NCBI GenBank assembly: GCA_933228895.1
Contig: OW121855.1
Coordinates: forward strand, 74,114,698 to 74,178,697
Reading direction: 5' to 3'
DNA length: 64,000 nucleotides
DNA from: Platycnemis pennipes
Lineage: Eukaryota > Arthropoda > Insecta > Odonata > Platycnemididae
This document shows positions 11,935 through 24,016 of this stretch, piece after piece (within the stretch, counting starts at the first letter, position 1; every line of letters begins with the position of its first letter). The notes under the pieces are model-generated. The model worked only from the letters and a program-made list of their open reading frames with translations, was not told where the DNA came from and made no database searches. Made by a program: the position numbers and the translations under genes.

Positions 11935-12045
11935 TTAATTTTTTATCTTTTTAAGTATGATGTGCATATTTGGTGTTGATTCACCCACTGCCACACAACT
12001 TTACGGTGTCTTGCAGGGTATTATGTAAATTTATATTTACATACA
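11935..12045 (+). mobile_element. LINE 3'-tail fragment (type B-like)
   Basis: TGTGCATATTTGGTG, then the hairpin CACTGCCACACAACTTTACGG..GCAGGGTATTATGTA. It is degenerate. Confidence 0.6.
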
Positions 12046-12089
12046 TGCATCACACATATAAGAATACGCCGATAGCATTTGTTATACCT

Positions 12090-12765
12090 AAGAAGGAAAT
12101 TTATTTATAGAATCAGAGCGCGTACAACGAAGGTTGGCGAGATTTGCGAAATGTCGTTATGATTACAGTAATAGTATCACTTATTTCGAAGAACTCGAAT
12201 GAGAATCATTAGTACAGCAAAGGATAAAATATAGACTGGATATTTTTAATAAATTTGAAGCCGATCTTTTCAGCGCTGACGTTAGCATTATATTGAGAAC
12301 GCAGACGCAATGCACTAGATTCGATTACAAAAACGATAATAATGAGATAGATGGCCGTACAGATAGGTTATAAATGTCTTTCTTCCTCCGAACAGAAATC
12401 ACAATAGGGAATATAATAAGCGGTTAGGTAGGTGTAGTGTATGTAGCGTAGGTTTCAAGGCATGATCATAGTTCTACTAACTCATAGTAACTGAATCTTT
12501 GCTATATTGGAATTAGAGTTAAAACTATTGCATGACAGCAAATGCTTAACCGACTAACAAGGAATACATTGAAATGTTCATGATAAAGAATTGGTTGCTC
12601 GTGTTCGTGCGTGACTAACAAATTATCATTATTAAGTTTAATTATGTTCCTTTATTCATTTAGAAAAATTATTTTGATAAAGTGCATGAATGGTGATGAT
12701 TCACCCATTGCCACACACCTTATAGGTGGCCACCTCACAGGGTAATCTGTAGATGTGGATGTAAA
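12090..12765 (+). mobile_element. LINE type C, 3'-truncated copy with ORF2 remnant
   Basis: The start encodes an RT C-terminal stretch parallel to types A and B (SERVQRRLARFAKCRYDY; ESLVQQRIKYRLDIFNKFE; NEIDGRTDRL then MSFFLRT) with stops. The 3' UTR differs from A and B but ends in the same hairpin and a GTAGATGTGGATG tail at about 12715-12762. Confidence 0.7.
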
Positions 12766-12889
12766 ATCAGTCACCTTTCCTAATGGACGGATTGTTTAGT
12801 TTCATCTCTCTATCTCCTCGAGACTGTTCAATAGGATGGGGGATGAGTGAATAGGATGGGAAGGAGACTAATTGAAAGAAATCGTTTTA

Positions 12890-13590
12890 TTCCCTTTCTC
12901 GCCAACACCGCCGCCGCCGTCCTGCTCACTCCGCTCTAAGTGAATCGCCATTTCCTCCGAGAGAGAAGATTCACGTCCCCGATATCCCTTTAATTTTTTC
13001 CCATCTCTTTCTCACTCTATATCTCCCAACCCGCCCATTTCAGAGCTCCCTCTCCAATCCTCCCCCCCTGACCCACTCCCCATATCTCTCCCTGGTTTAC
13101 AGCCCGAATGAAACCCTGGATCGGATCCAGCGCTCATATCGACTCTCCCTCCACCCACTGGAGCCGATCTGTTCATTGCGTCCGTCTCGGCGAGGAATAA
13201 AAAAAATCGAGTCGAGGCTCGGTGACTTTTAATGGTCTCCTCCACCCCATTCCACTCCTTTTCGACCGGCGAATGTAGCGGAAAGCAAGCAAACAAACAA
13301 ACAAAGGCGGACAATGATCGCGTCTTGAAGAAGAGAAGGTCCTCTTTGTGTGATTGCAGTGGGGGGGATGGCGAGGGATGGAGTTTTCGGCCCGCTTGGA
13401 CACGGCTTAGACCGTGGGGCAACGTGTGGTTGTGGGAACGGGTCAGCGCTAGTGGGCACTAGAGAAGGAAATGTGTATAGAGCGTCTGCAGTGAGCGAGA
13501 GCAATGACGGGAGATATCGCGCATGCAAATGGAGATGGTGGGAAAGTCCTCGCATGGAAGCTACCCGCTCGCTACTCTAAATATCCATCG
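12890..13590. other. CpG-rich island, function unknown
   Basis: A GC-rich block with overlapping frames on both strands (136 codons minus at 13012-13422 is the longest). The composition resembles the Hand promoter block, but no coding signature or splice pattern was found. Confidence 0.35.
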
Positions 13591-13599
13591 GCATAGCAT

Positions 13600-14030
13600 C
13601 ATTACTGCATTGGCGAATGTTTTGTTTTGTATTTTGTTATTCAATAAATAGTCACCAACTAGGAACCTTTTACCTGAATTTAGTGCTTTAGAATTAAGAA
13701 GGTTTGTTTCAAACTTTCAGATTTTAGACTCGCAATGATTTTTTGCATCCTGCAATTGAATTAATTGATATCCTAGTTCCTTATTTTCATCCACCATGAT
13801 AAAACTTGGACCCATTTGAATCATGTTTTTCAATATTCCCGTTGCTAATAAAAAAATTTACTCACTGAATGAATTTAGTTTTATTATTTCAACTAGCATT
13901 TAACGAAATATTTTTCTGTAACACTTATTATCAAGCGTAGAATGTGAAGTATGTGGTCCTTTTCTTAAAATTCAGGAGCAGTATCTACTACTTTTTTCAC
14001 GGTAAATAACAATGCATTGATTCTAAGTTA
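13600..14030. other. AT-rich stretch without recognised feature
   Basis: No gene or repeat assigned. Confidence 0.4.
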
Positions 14031-14034
14031 TTTA

Positions 14035-14370
14035 TAATTAAGATTAGAGAGATATTTTGTCGTATCGATAGATTTAAAATGTCATTTTTCCCGCTTACCA
14101 TAAGAGAGAACAATAGGCAACGTAGCAAAGGGGTAGGTGAAATATAGTCATAGTAGTCTGTAGTGCATGATGCATGTAATAACAACCAATAATCTCTTTC
14201 TTATTTCGTAGATGTTAACCATCTAGCTGCATGTGACCCTATTATCTGTCATGTCTTCATTAAATATCCTAGTTGCATGTCAATAGTGCATGCTTGGTGA
14301 TATTCAGCCCCTGCCACACACCCTCGCCGTGGCTTGCAGGGTATCGTGTAGATTTAGATGTAGATGTATG
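14035..14370 (+). mobile_element. LINE type A 3' end
   Basis: The last ORF2 codons are degraded (AAGATTAGAGAGATA..), then the type A 3' UTR, hairpin CCCTGCCACACACC..GGTGGCTTGCAGGG and tail TAGATTTAGATGTAGATGTA. It abuts an oppositely oriented RT fragment. Confidence 0.8.
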
Positions 14371-14925
14371 GTTTGCTACACTAGTTATTTCCCTGATGTG
14401 TTTCCCCCATGACATGTCTTCAGTGATGTTGACGCCTAAGTATTTAATAGATTCTACGTTAGATATTTTCTTTTCTTTGATGGAATAATTATTCCGGGGA
14501 AAGCTATTCTTTTTCCAAAAGTTCATTCGGCGCATTTCTTCAAATTTAATTCTAGCCGCCAACTATCACATCAATCATCAATCGCATCTAAATCCTTAGC
14601 TAAAGACTGGCTGTCCTCTTCATTTCTAATTTCCTTATAGACTACTGCATCATCGGCAAAAAGACGGAGCTTGCTTTAATTAACTACCGTATTCAAGTCA
14701 TTTACGTAGAGAAGAGATAAAATTGGGCCTATCACGCTTTCCTGGGGAACACCCAATGTAACTTTCACTTCGCCTGAGCTGACACCATCTAATACCACCC
14801 TTTGAACGCGTTCATGTAAGATGTCTCCTATCCATTCGTTTCTTAAAACCTATGTTTGTGTATCAATACTATTAGGTATTTTTAGGTCACCATATACATA
14901 TTCATCTTCGTAATGCTGCATCCTG
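14371..14925 (-). pseudogene. LINE reverse transcriptase fragment (palm to C-terminal region)
   Basis: On the minus strand the frame shows RT motif 4, GVPQESVIGPILSLLYVNDL (GVPQES at 14736-14753), then the catalytic FADD box LRLFADDAVVY (FADDA at 14646-14660). After stops comes VESIKYLGVNITEDMSWGKH. This is the polymerase palm of a CR1/L2-like non-LTR retrotransposon, needed for target-primed reverse transcription. In-frame stops and truncation make it inactive. It is the most 5' RT sequence of the LINE family in this window. Confidence 0.85.
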
Positions 14926-14929
14926 CAAT

Positions 14930-15006
14930 GCTGCACCCCCTGCTGCGCACACCCCTTGCCACACACCATCGCGGTGGCTTGAGGGCATCGTGTAGATGTA
15001 GATGTA
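14930..15006 (+). mobile_element. LINE 3'-tail fragment
   Basis: CCTTGCCACACACCATCGCGG, then TGGCTTGAGGGCATCG and GTAGATGTAGATGTA. Confidence 0.7.
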
Positions 15007-15009
15007 CAT

Positions 15010-15480
15010 CTGCTATTCTTTTAACTGACTATAATCATTTAACTGATAATAATTATTAGCACGTGTCCTTTTGCAAGATAATACATTTATGCGAAAAAAT
15101 ATGAGGTTATTTACTGGCCCTTATTGCTTCAAAATTTAGGATTCTAACTTGTAAATCTTCTCATGCAGCGCATTAGTTTACACACTCAGCCACAGTAAGT
15201 CTCATCATTAGTTACCCTGCAGACTGTTCCTCGATGACGTGTTTTTCGATGAGTGGAGTACGCTTGAGAAATTATCATTATGATATTTATGATTTGGGAT
15301 GAGATTCTAGTAATGAATTCTGGAAAACTATGTAAATTATTTGTTAATGCTTATATGAGAAATATATGCCACTGTTGATAGATTGTTGTTCATGTGTCCA
15401 TTTGATACCGTACAAGGCTTATCTCCTTTTCAAATTTCAGTGGATGACTTCTACTGTAGAAATTATAAGAAATATGCCTC
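15010..15480. other. AT-rich stretch without recognised feature
   Basis: No gene or repeat assigned. Confidence 0.4.
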
Positions 15481-15554
15481 TAATGTGAAAAATTCGTGTT
15501 ACTAATTTAGATAAATTGGAAACTAGGTCTGAATTCAATGATGATGGGAAGTAT

Positions 15555-15998
15555 TCATGCTCTAGGAGTTGGGATGCCATCAAGTTAGACTTAGACTTAA
15601 TCTCTTAAATAAATTCCAAGACCATATTTTCAGTGATGATGTTAAAAATATTTTGCGGACCCCAACTTACTATGGTAGACTGGATCATAATCCCAAAATT
15701 AGGGAAATAGATTGCCGAAAAGACAGATTCAAAATGTCCTTTTTTCCTCGTACTATTAGGGATATGAATAACGGTAAATGTATCCAGTACGAGTATAGCA
15801 ATGGATAACATTGGTAGCTGCATGTTGGTATAAGGACTTAAAGCTAACCCAACTAACAGCATGTTTTTGCATGTATGCTTTGCTATTTTAATTTTTAATT
15901 ACAAATGTTATGCATGATATGTAGTGCATATTTGGTGAGAGTTCACCCCTGCCACACACCTTTATGGTGGCTTGCAGGGTATTATGTAGATGTAGATG
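15555..15998 (+). mobile_element. LINE type B, 3'-terminal copy with intact ORF2 end
   Basis: The frame at 15569-15808 encodes the ORF2 terminus: LLNKFQDHIFSDDVKNILRT, then DRFKMSFFPRTIRDMNNGK and a natural stop. The type B 3' UTR, hairpin and GTAGATGTAGATG tail follow. It is 5'-truncated, as usual for LINEs. Confidence 0.85.
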
Positions 15999-16179
15999 AA
16001 TGTACGAAGGAAATATCTCACAGGATTTATTTGGCGTGGAAAGTTTTGTTGGTGTGCGCCTGTTGAGAAATTTGGAGAATTATGTGTATCCATGATGTGG
16101 GATGAAATACCAAAATTAAATTCTGATAAACTGAAAACCAATTAAGTATTAGATTGAGCGACGGGGGAAAGCTATAATA

Positions 16180-16640
16180 ATGTAGATGTGGGTGTGCTTA
16201 ACCCCGGAGCCCGAACGGAAACTCCTTCCTTTTTGGTTCCAAATGCAGACCTTGAAGAACTGAAAGGGACGTGCCTGGGGCTGTGTTATTGCCGTGCTTA
16301 CTTTACTCACATCGCCCTCACCCACGTAGCAAAGCAAAGACGCCTCTTCCTCGCTCACAAAGGCGCGTATGGTTCCGTATCGCGGACAGGAGGGGGCAGG
16401 GTCTGTGAGTGTGTGGAGGTGTCTATTGCCGTCCAATCTTCCCACGGTCCCGTTGCCTCCCAGTTCGCGAGGGCGGGGCAGGCGGAAAAGCTAAGCGATA
16501 ATGAATGAGAAACAAAAAAGACGGGCGAAAAGAGTGCGGCGGCGAGTGATAGAGAGATCGCATTGTGGACTCCCAAGTGGCGACGACATGGGCGTGGAAG
16601 GGAGGGTGCTTCACTGGCGCCAGGAAGCGAAACGCCATTT
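16180..16640. other. CpG-rich island, function unknown
   Basis: A GC-rich block with long frames on both strands (98, 106 and 117 codons overlapping). No domain recognised. Confidence 0.3.
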
Positions 16641-16649
16641 TTGTTCATT

Positions 16650-17715
16650 TCGACTGCGTGAGTCAAAAAATTGAGATTTTCAACCATTTTATCAATGCCG
16701 TTTGTCACATAGATACTTCTAGTGAATGAATAAAATTTCTGACCCCCAAGAAGTAAAATTATGCCTCTAATTTACTCATGTTTTAAGTAATTTCATTTCA
16801 CTGCACACTAAACCAAATGTGGCACCATTTATATCATACTAACGTATTTGGTCAGGAATAACAGAACTTTTCTGCTTATGACTCAAAGATTGAATCAGAT
16901 GGGTGTCGTAATGGGTACCTAAATCCTAGAAAAATTTTATTCCCCTTGAATGTACATTTGCATTATATATGTTTTTCGCCAAAATAGTATTTTTTTTAAG
17001 TTATAACACGTAATTTTCCTGCAGTGCACCCATGCTGCCACTTCCTCCGTAATATAAAGCGTAGTTTTCAGAAAAGCAATCATGTAATGCATGAGTCTGT
17101 TGAATTGTTTGAGCACACTTTTCTCTAAATTTGCCTAAAGTATTTTTGCAATGTTTGTAATTTAATAAGAGAAAAAAACTCCTTAGCTTTTGGGATATTT
17201 ACCCTTCATGATCAACGGGACGCAATGTTGAAAGAGCGAGTGTTTTTTAATTCATCGTTCCCAACAAAATAAAAGCAGCAAGTTGTGTAGGGTCCCGTGA
17301 ATCATTTTGCTCAGACTGTTGAATTTACGTTAGAATTTATACCCACCATTTAAAGGATATTTCATGTAAAATTAAAATTACATCTCTTTTTGCATTTAGT
17401 GCAGTGATAAGTTAACTTATTTGCACACAGGGCCATGATTTTCCTGCTCGGGTGCGCAGACACGTTATTTATGATAGTAAAATTTCCATTCGCAATAGAT
17501 GAAGTGGTGGAATTTTTTTTTGTTGACGCGTATAATCGAGATCACACTTACCTAATGACAACAGGTCAATTAGTAAAATTACCTAGCGTTTAATCAAGGT
17601 TGCCAATTTATTAATAGCCACAAATTGCGTGTATTTTCCTAGCTTCATTTGCTCCAACCTTGCTTGAGGTTCATGGTGGGCAAAATTAAGCCGGCAATTG
17701 TATACCTTGATGTTG
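16650..17715. other. AT-rich stretch without recognised feature
   Basis: No gene or repeat assigned. Confidence 0.4.
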
Positions 17716-17830
17716 ATGAGTCGTGTTAGCTTAGTGACTAGAGCACTGAGTACCCGCAGAGGGTAACAGGTCTGGCTCTAAACGTATCCTGCCATATCAA
17801 AGCCATTTATTTTAAGGGTATCAGATCTTA
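17716..17830 (+). mobile_element. SINE-2 fragment (tRNA-derived)
   Basis: GCTTAGTGACTAGAGCACTG and GGTCTGGCTCTAAACGTATCC align with the tRNA-like head of the complete SINE-2 at 44.3 kb read on its minus strand. The B box is mutated. Confidence 0.5.
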
Positions 17831-17879
17831 CGATCTAGTTTTACGTGGCTAAGAGGAAGCACCATGATTAAAGGCATTG

Positions 17880-18410
17880 GTTTTTTAATTGAAATTACTC
17901 ATATTCATTTTGTTGCTTAATGTTTTTTTTTGGGAAAAATCCATAAAAACTTTTATTATATTTTCTTTTCATAGCACTGTAAATGCTTTCCACTCAGACA
18001 ATTATTGAGGCGGTGTATTTTAGTCCCTTTTATGACTTGCATATGTCTTTTTTTACCATAAAATTAAGTAGAGCATATATTTATTAAAAAATCTTACCTA
18101 ATTACGCAAAAATGTGCAAAAATATTGAATCGAAACATAGGCTCAATCTCAGATATCGTTTCTTTGTTTCTAATCTTAGGTAAAAAAATTCCTCGTTTCT
18201 TACTTTGCCCGCCTATTTGATCCTTAGTATCATAATCCTCCAACACCTTTATTGGATGGTTTTTATTCTTTCCTGATCAGCTTTCACAGTGAGACCATTA
18301 TCTAGACTAATCGTAACCAGGATCATGACTAATATCCCAACGTGCTCCGTTACTTGAGTATGATTTTTTCCGATGAGACAGAAACGATCAACTTATCCAA
18401 AATTTTCCCT
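17880..18410. other. AT-rich stretch without recognised feature
   Basis: No gene or repeat assigned. Confidence 0.4.
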
Positions 18411-18419
18411 CCCTCACGT

Positions 18420-19100
18420 TTCCCTCTACGTCTAAAATAGAGCCGGGGTCACTCTAGCATCTTTCTCATCCTTCATCCGTCCTTTTCCACTCAATAAGAA
18501 CCCGCCGCCGGACCACTGAGGAACTCATTTTTTTTATTCCTCCCTTCCTCCAGTGAGTGGCTTCCTCCCGAAGCCTCTTGAGATATTACTATCTCGAGAG
18601 AGTCGAGTCTTCCATCCCACCGCCTTGAGAGAGCCTCCCTTTTCCCCCTTCATACTCTCTACCTCCCCGCCTTAGCTGGTCTCCCACCCCTTGCGTTCAT
18701 GTGAGGGAAGTCGTCTACATTTTTCTCCCCAGTTATTCTTCCTCTCTGACTATCCTGACGGTGATCCCCTTTCCTTCCTCCGCACACGCCTCAATTGCTT
18801 CCTCTTTTGTCCCATCGCCCTGGAATACGCCCGCAGGGAATAGGAGTGGAAAGTACACTCCAAAACGAAATCTTTTATTTTCACGAGAGAGGATGGAGTT
18901 GGACCTGGTAGTACATCGGGTCCCTAGTTCACCGAGGGAAAGAGTTTTTAGAGGGTTGTATGATGGCAGTTGGGTTGCCACTTCAACTTTCTTGAGATCA
19001 CAGGGGGCGCTAAGACCTTCTTTGCACCTCTTTGAAATCTTCTTCCCGCTCCTATCGCTCGGCTGCGATGCGCTGAACCCCAATTGCCGGAGGCATTGAA
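18420..19100. other. GC-rich island with overlapping frames, possible exon but unsupported
   Basis: A 132-codon plus frame (18701-19099) overlaps a 116-codon minus frame. The plus frame has a hydrophobic first third, but there is no family match and no convincing splice sites. CT-rich runs dominate the left half. Confidence 0.25.
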
Positions 19101-19109
19101 CTTATCGAG

Positions 19110-20400
19110 AGCTTCGGGAGTCGATCATTCCGCTTTCCGAAGACCTTATGGCTAGCGTCATGAAAGATTTCTTAATTGACGGCCGTAAATCTCTCCACTT
19201 AGTGCTACGTCATTCCCAGTGTGTTTTGAAAAAGCACGATTGATTATTCGATTGATTATTGACGCTCGAAAGAAATTCTTTCAAAAATATATAATTCAGC
19301 ACCTGATAGTTGATGTATGGAAATTACACAGTGGTTGACAATATGTTCTCGTTTGCTAAGATATATCGGTTCAATGCACATTAAGCGTCGTCAAGTAAAT
19401 TTAACTCACGTAATCGATATATGGCTACCTAAGAATGATCATGAAAATTAACTTAAATTACGACCGTCTAATATCAGACTCATTTCTGATTGACTCAGTT
19501 TGACGTAGTGTGAGGTTAGAGGAAACTACAACCTGTATTTAAGAAAGACTCTATTAACTAACTGAGCGTACCAGTTTGCAGTTGTTTCTCTTTGTGCATA
19601 GCCCAACAATGAGTGATGTTCAGTTATCAGAGTCAGTTTGAGGCCAGTTCCTTTGCTTTGTATACATTCATGCTACTGCGTATCTATAATGGACTATCTA
19701 CTATATTGTGGTGCATTTACCATACTCTTGCATTGAATACACATTATTTTGCGGCCTAGTATTTATTCCATCGTAGCAAAAAACAAAATAGAACTTATTC
19801 GATCGTATTTTCATACTTAATAATTTAGTAGCTCTGTACTACTTGCATGTATAATTAACACAAGTTTTCCTCTTTTAGTGTAGGATCACGCCTTTAAGTT
19901 GCACGTATGTGTTACTATTTATTCCGTCACGCAACCTTGGGGTGGCTTTCAAGGGACGCAGTAGATTCTTATGTGCTTGAAACGTAGTGTATAATCCGCC
20001 ACTCACAAACGTTTGAGTACATATCGTCAAAGATGAAAGTAGTACCGTATGCCTCTTACTATACTCGATTATCTGAAGCGTCGGTGACTGTTAAAAAAAT
20101 GAATAAGTGCCCGTACCCATCTATAGTTTTACGGCTTTTTTCAATGAAAATGAATCCATATATTTTACTAGCGGTATCGCCATAGAGTGCATATACTCAG
20201 AGCAGTGGAGGTTTGAGACTCTGAAGACTTGATGTTCGAAAAACTCAACTAAATAATTCTATGAAAATAATGTTTGAATCTTGAACAAATGCTGGAGGCT
20301 CGCTCCACATGAAACGCGGCCGACCAATCGCAAAAAAAATAATTATAGCCCGCTAGGCCCTACGTCCTAATATGTTGATTGAAATCGGAAAAGGTAATAG
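19110..20400. other. AT-rich stretch with a decayed LINE tail
   Basis: 19921-19972 resembles a degenerate LINE hairpin and tail (CGTCACGCAACC..GGTGGCTTTCAAGGG..GTAGATT). Nothing else recognised. Confidence 0.35.
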
Positions 20401-20404
20401 CCGC

Positions 20405-20465
20405 TGGAGAGTACACTATTGCACACTCTCCCGGTGGCTTGCAAGGAATCTTGTAGATATAGATG
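20405..20465 (+). mobile_element. LINE 3'-tail fragment
   Basis: TTGCACACTCTCCCGGTGGC, then TTGCAAGGAATCTTGTAGATATAGATG. Only the terminal hairpin and tail remain. Confidence 0.55.
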
Positions 20466-20590
20466 AGTGAATGAATTGGGTGCAAGATCTCTTGTCCTCT
20501 TGGTCAACCATATGGGTATATTCACCTTTAAATTAAGTGTAAATCCACAGTCCTAATGAATAGAAAAGTATGTTTTACGTCCGTATGTAT

Positions 20591-20638
20591 AAGGTGGCAA
20601 TGCTAGTATTATACTGATAATACTAGCATTACCACTTT
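20591..20638. repeat. Short hairpin, 22-bp arms
   Basis: 20591-20612 is the inverted copy of 20617-20638 with one or two mismatches and a 4-base loop. Confidence 0.85.
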
Positions 20639-20749
20639 AACTACTAAGTATACATGACCTTAAAATGTAATGTAATGAGTAACTTACGATATTTAGAGCG
20701 GATTTACTCATTTTAATCCCTTCTTATTGTGAAATTTAACTCAAAAGTC

Positions 20750-21110
20750 GATCTGTTTTCTGGGGTTGTGATTGGCTTCTTAGGGCCCGCTGTATTTCTG
20801 AAACTAGACCAACGAGGGCGCTTTCGGCCTCTTCTCCCTCCCTCACGGCACAGGCGTGACGGAAATGATCGGATAAGAGTATTGGATGAAGGGGGAATGG
20901 AGGAGTTTCTTCCAGCGGAGAATAGAACAACCCTCCTCCACCAAAGTTATTTTAAAAGATCCTCGGGAGATTGGGAGTCAGTTCACTGAGGAGGGAAATG
21001 GAGAATGCGTGAGAGGATTTTGCTGGATAAAAGAGATGAACCGAGAGAATGGGAAGTAGGAGGAACTTTTGAGAAAGGGATCGAAGGGTTGGTTACTCAT
21101 GAGTGATTCA
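20750..21110. other. GC-rich block, function unknown
   Basis: An 86-codon plus frame (20729-20989) and a 64-codon minus frame overlap. No domain recognised. Confidence 0.25.
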
Positions 21111-22255
21111 AGAAAACCAGCGGTCTCCTCCAGTGCACATTAGGAGTCACTCAAATGATTCGTTCTCCCCTCGGTCCATTGCCTCAGCGTACCCTCTCCA
21201 TTCTCTTTTCTCCTAAATTTTCTCTTAATTCTCATTTCTGATAAAGGGCGTCTTAGGCGTCTTCTGGCATGATCGTCATCCATTCTTATTTCAAATCTAA
21301 TCCCTCCTGCCTGCGGCACAAGCCCCCATCAATCACGAAAACAACACAATCAAATTGTTAGCAAAAATAAGTCATTTGTGTGCGAAACTCCGATATGGTT
21401 AAATGATCGCCGATACCCCACAAGGGAATCTTTTTGGCTTCATTTATTTTGCAACTTTAAACTTTAAATTAACCTCATAATTACCAGAAACATGAGATTA
21501 TTTGCAGGCAATATGCCATATATATGCAGGTCATCGCGGAACTAACACGGTGCCTGCAATTTATAACTTGTGACTGCCTCGCACTTACCTTTAAGTTCCA
21601 ATGGGACCAATGCTTTCAAAGTCTCCCTAATAGATCGTAATTTCCCATAAGTGCGTGGATATTGGAGCTTCTAGGCTGTCATAATATTTAGTCTCGTTTT
21701 GGACATGATGCTATTGTAGCTAATGTAGAATCGTTTAATTTTGCATTTCAATATTTTTTGGACGTCACTTTTTTTCGCTCAGCTATTCATCCACCTCTCG
21801 TAAGCTGATTTATTTCTTTTGGCATGAATTTTAAAAATAGGCTTTCCCTCTCTGGAAATAAAGCTCTTCAAAACTTGATTCTTGGAGGAGATGAATCACG
21901 GCCGCCTTCGTCCCTTCCCCTCTTTCATCCCTTGACTTCCCATCTCCCCCCGTATATCCAGAACCTTCTTTGTTCCCTCCGCATTGTTTATCCGAGGAAT
22001 TCCTTCCAATAAAAGGAATGGTTAATGGGAACTTAGCCAATTTGTAATATTTATTATGTATTCACTGGGCTCTATTGGTCAGCTGCAGCTGAACGTCAGC
22101 TGCATATTGAAGTATTGACCGAAAACTGAAGCCATAAGTATATGTAAAGAACTTGAGCCATGTTCAAACTGGGCTCCAAAGTAAAAAGGGGGGAGAGATC
22201 AAATATGCTTTCGTTAGCAATGGCTTTGAGATGAAATCGCTCCGAGTATCGTGAG
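21110..22255. other. Stretch without recognised feature
   Basis: No gene or repeat assigned. Confidence 0.4.
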
Positions 22256-22261
22256 TAGTTG

Positions 22262-22880
22262 AAAAAGGGGATAACGTGCAGGTTGTTTCGGTGGCTAGAG
22301 TACTGAATTTTTATCCTGAAGGATTTTCTTCCAATCCTGGCCGTTTCAGATTTAACCGTCGATTCGATCAAAACTGAAGTGCTGTGCAGAGAATGTAAGC
22401 TTTGGACCTCGCCCGTGGAATAGGAATTTGAACTTGAAACTCTAGGGGTATTTCGCTTACAGTAGGCAAATGTCGACTCCAGGTTTTCTATTCGTAATTC
22501 CTTATTTCGTGATATCCTAAGCCGTGAGCTTCTTACTATCTTTTGTCAAGAGTAGGCTTATTTTCACGCCGGGTTTTCCTCCGATATTTCCCACTCCCTA
22601 AGAGGTGACCGTCAGCTTGGGTCACTTACGCCATTTATGATAGTCGGGTATTCGGGTTGTGATGCATGAATTTTTGAGGAAACGCAGGAATGGTGTAGAG
22701 AAACCCGGCGTCAGCCTAGGCCTTCCTTGATAAGTGGCGCCAAGGGATGCATGTTTTCGCATAACATCCGACTAGCTTTACTGCACTGGTAGAGCACTCC
22801 CCTTCTCCAAGACTCGGATAGGGATTGGCCAATGAAAAAATCTGTGCCTCTGCTGGGAATCGATGTCTCACTGTTATAGC
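22262..22880. mobile_element. Two SINE-1 remnants, plus (22262-22400) and minus (22660-22870)
   Basis: The plus remnant keeps CGGTGGCTAGAGTACTGAAT and a decayed B box. The minus remnant keeps GGCGCCACTTATC..GCTGACGCCGGGTTTCTCTAC and a mutated head. Both are old. Confidence 0.5.
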
Positions 22881-22889
22881 TGGGTGTTA

Positions 22890-23110
22890 TTTCATTTCAA
22901 TATTCAATAACCAATACCCGGATTTATAGTGTGTGATGACAATTTCAATATCGGATTTAATTACCAGTATCCAAAATTGTGACTCAATTTCAATATCGGA
23001 TATTTATATTGGTGTCAGTATATCGATTTCCAATATTTCAATACTATTCAATTCCACTTTTTAATACTATTCAATACTATTCAATTCATAATATTCAATT
23101 ACAGTGTAAT
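22890..23110. repeat. Cluster of AATATTCAAT/ATTGAATA-type short repeats
   Basis: Many copies of TTCAATA, AATATC and ACTATTCAAT occur in direct and inverted form. This is the texture of subterminal repeats in non-autonomous hAT elements, but no terminal inverted repeat was found. Confidence 0.4.
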
Positions 23111-23319
23111 GTATTTTTTCATTTGTAAATGATCTATGAGAGAACACCAATGAAACTTGTGTATTTATATACTGTATACTCAAGCCTAAAGCGTGTACGT
23201 ACCTCTCCGTTGTTCCGCAATGCGTCGCTATTTTTGGAGCCTAATACGACGGAAAAATGAGGATTTTTTGTATTCAAATTTCAGCATTTAAACACAATGA
23301 ATCGAAAGCCAATATATAG

Positions 23320-23700
23320 AAATACCGTCCAGCTCTACTCAAAGTGGCGCTTCGGAGGGAGTCGGTTGGTTGAAGGGCTTGAGAGGCCGTTATTCAGTCC
23401 GCGTAGCGGAGTTTGGGGGGCGCCCTAGGAGAGACGTGGATGGCCGAGGGGGGAGGCGTTGAGGGATGGTTACACGAGAGCGAGAAGAGTGTGGTTTAAG
23501 GTTTCGTCCCTCACCAGCCTCCTCCTCCCTCAAGCTTCGTCAGAGTCGTGGGACGAGTCCTCCTCCCTCCCTTTCTGTCCTTCCCCCCGGAGATCACCTC
23601 AAGCACGTCACTCACGCGTCGAGTGCTTCCCAACCCTCGCACTCTTCCCTCGGGATAGGGTCGGGTAGGGTAGGGCGGTGATGGGCGTCTCGAAGGCGTG
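23320..23700. other. CpG-rich island, function unknown
   Basis: A sharp GC-rich block with two overlapping plus frames (69 and 71 codons). No domain recognised. Confidence 0.3.
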
Positions 23701-24016
23701 CTCGGAAGGGTGCTTCCACATGAACGTTGTATGTACTAGAAAATCCACCACTCCATCTCACCAAAATAGTTTTTAGACTTGGACTGATAATTATTATTAT
23801 ATTTACTGATGATTGGGAGTGTTGATTGTTGGAGAGTGTCGAAGATAATTTTCTATGGAGTCAGTGTACGGACATTTTAACGAAGGCGAATTGTTAGCGA
23901 GTTAACAACTTTATGTAGTGTGGCGGAGAGAGCAACTCAAAAGCAATTAAATATATTTCCCAGTTTTAATATGATGTAAATAATGCCAATTTTAGCCAAT
24001 TAGTTATTAGTAGTAA

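Noticed and set aside
14371..14930. Twin-priming inversion as the explanation for the 14.0-14.9 kb LINE arrangement
   Set aside because: Twin priming puts the inverted segment on the 5' side of the sense 3' segment. Here the inverted RT follows the tail.
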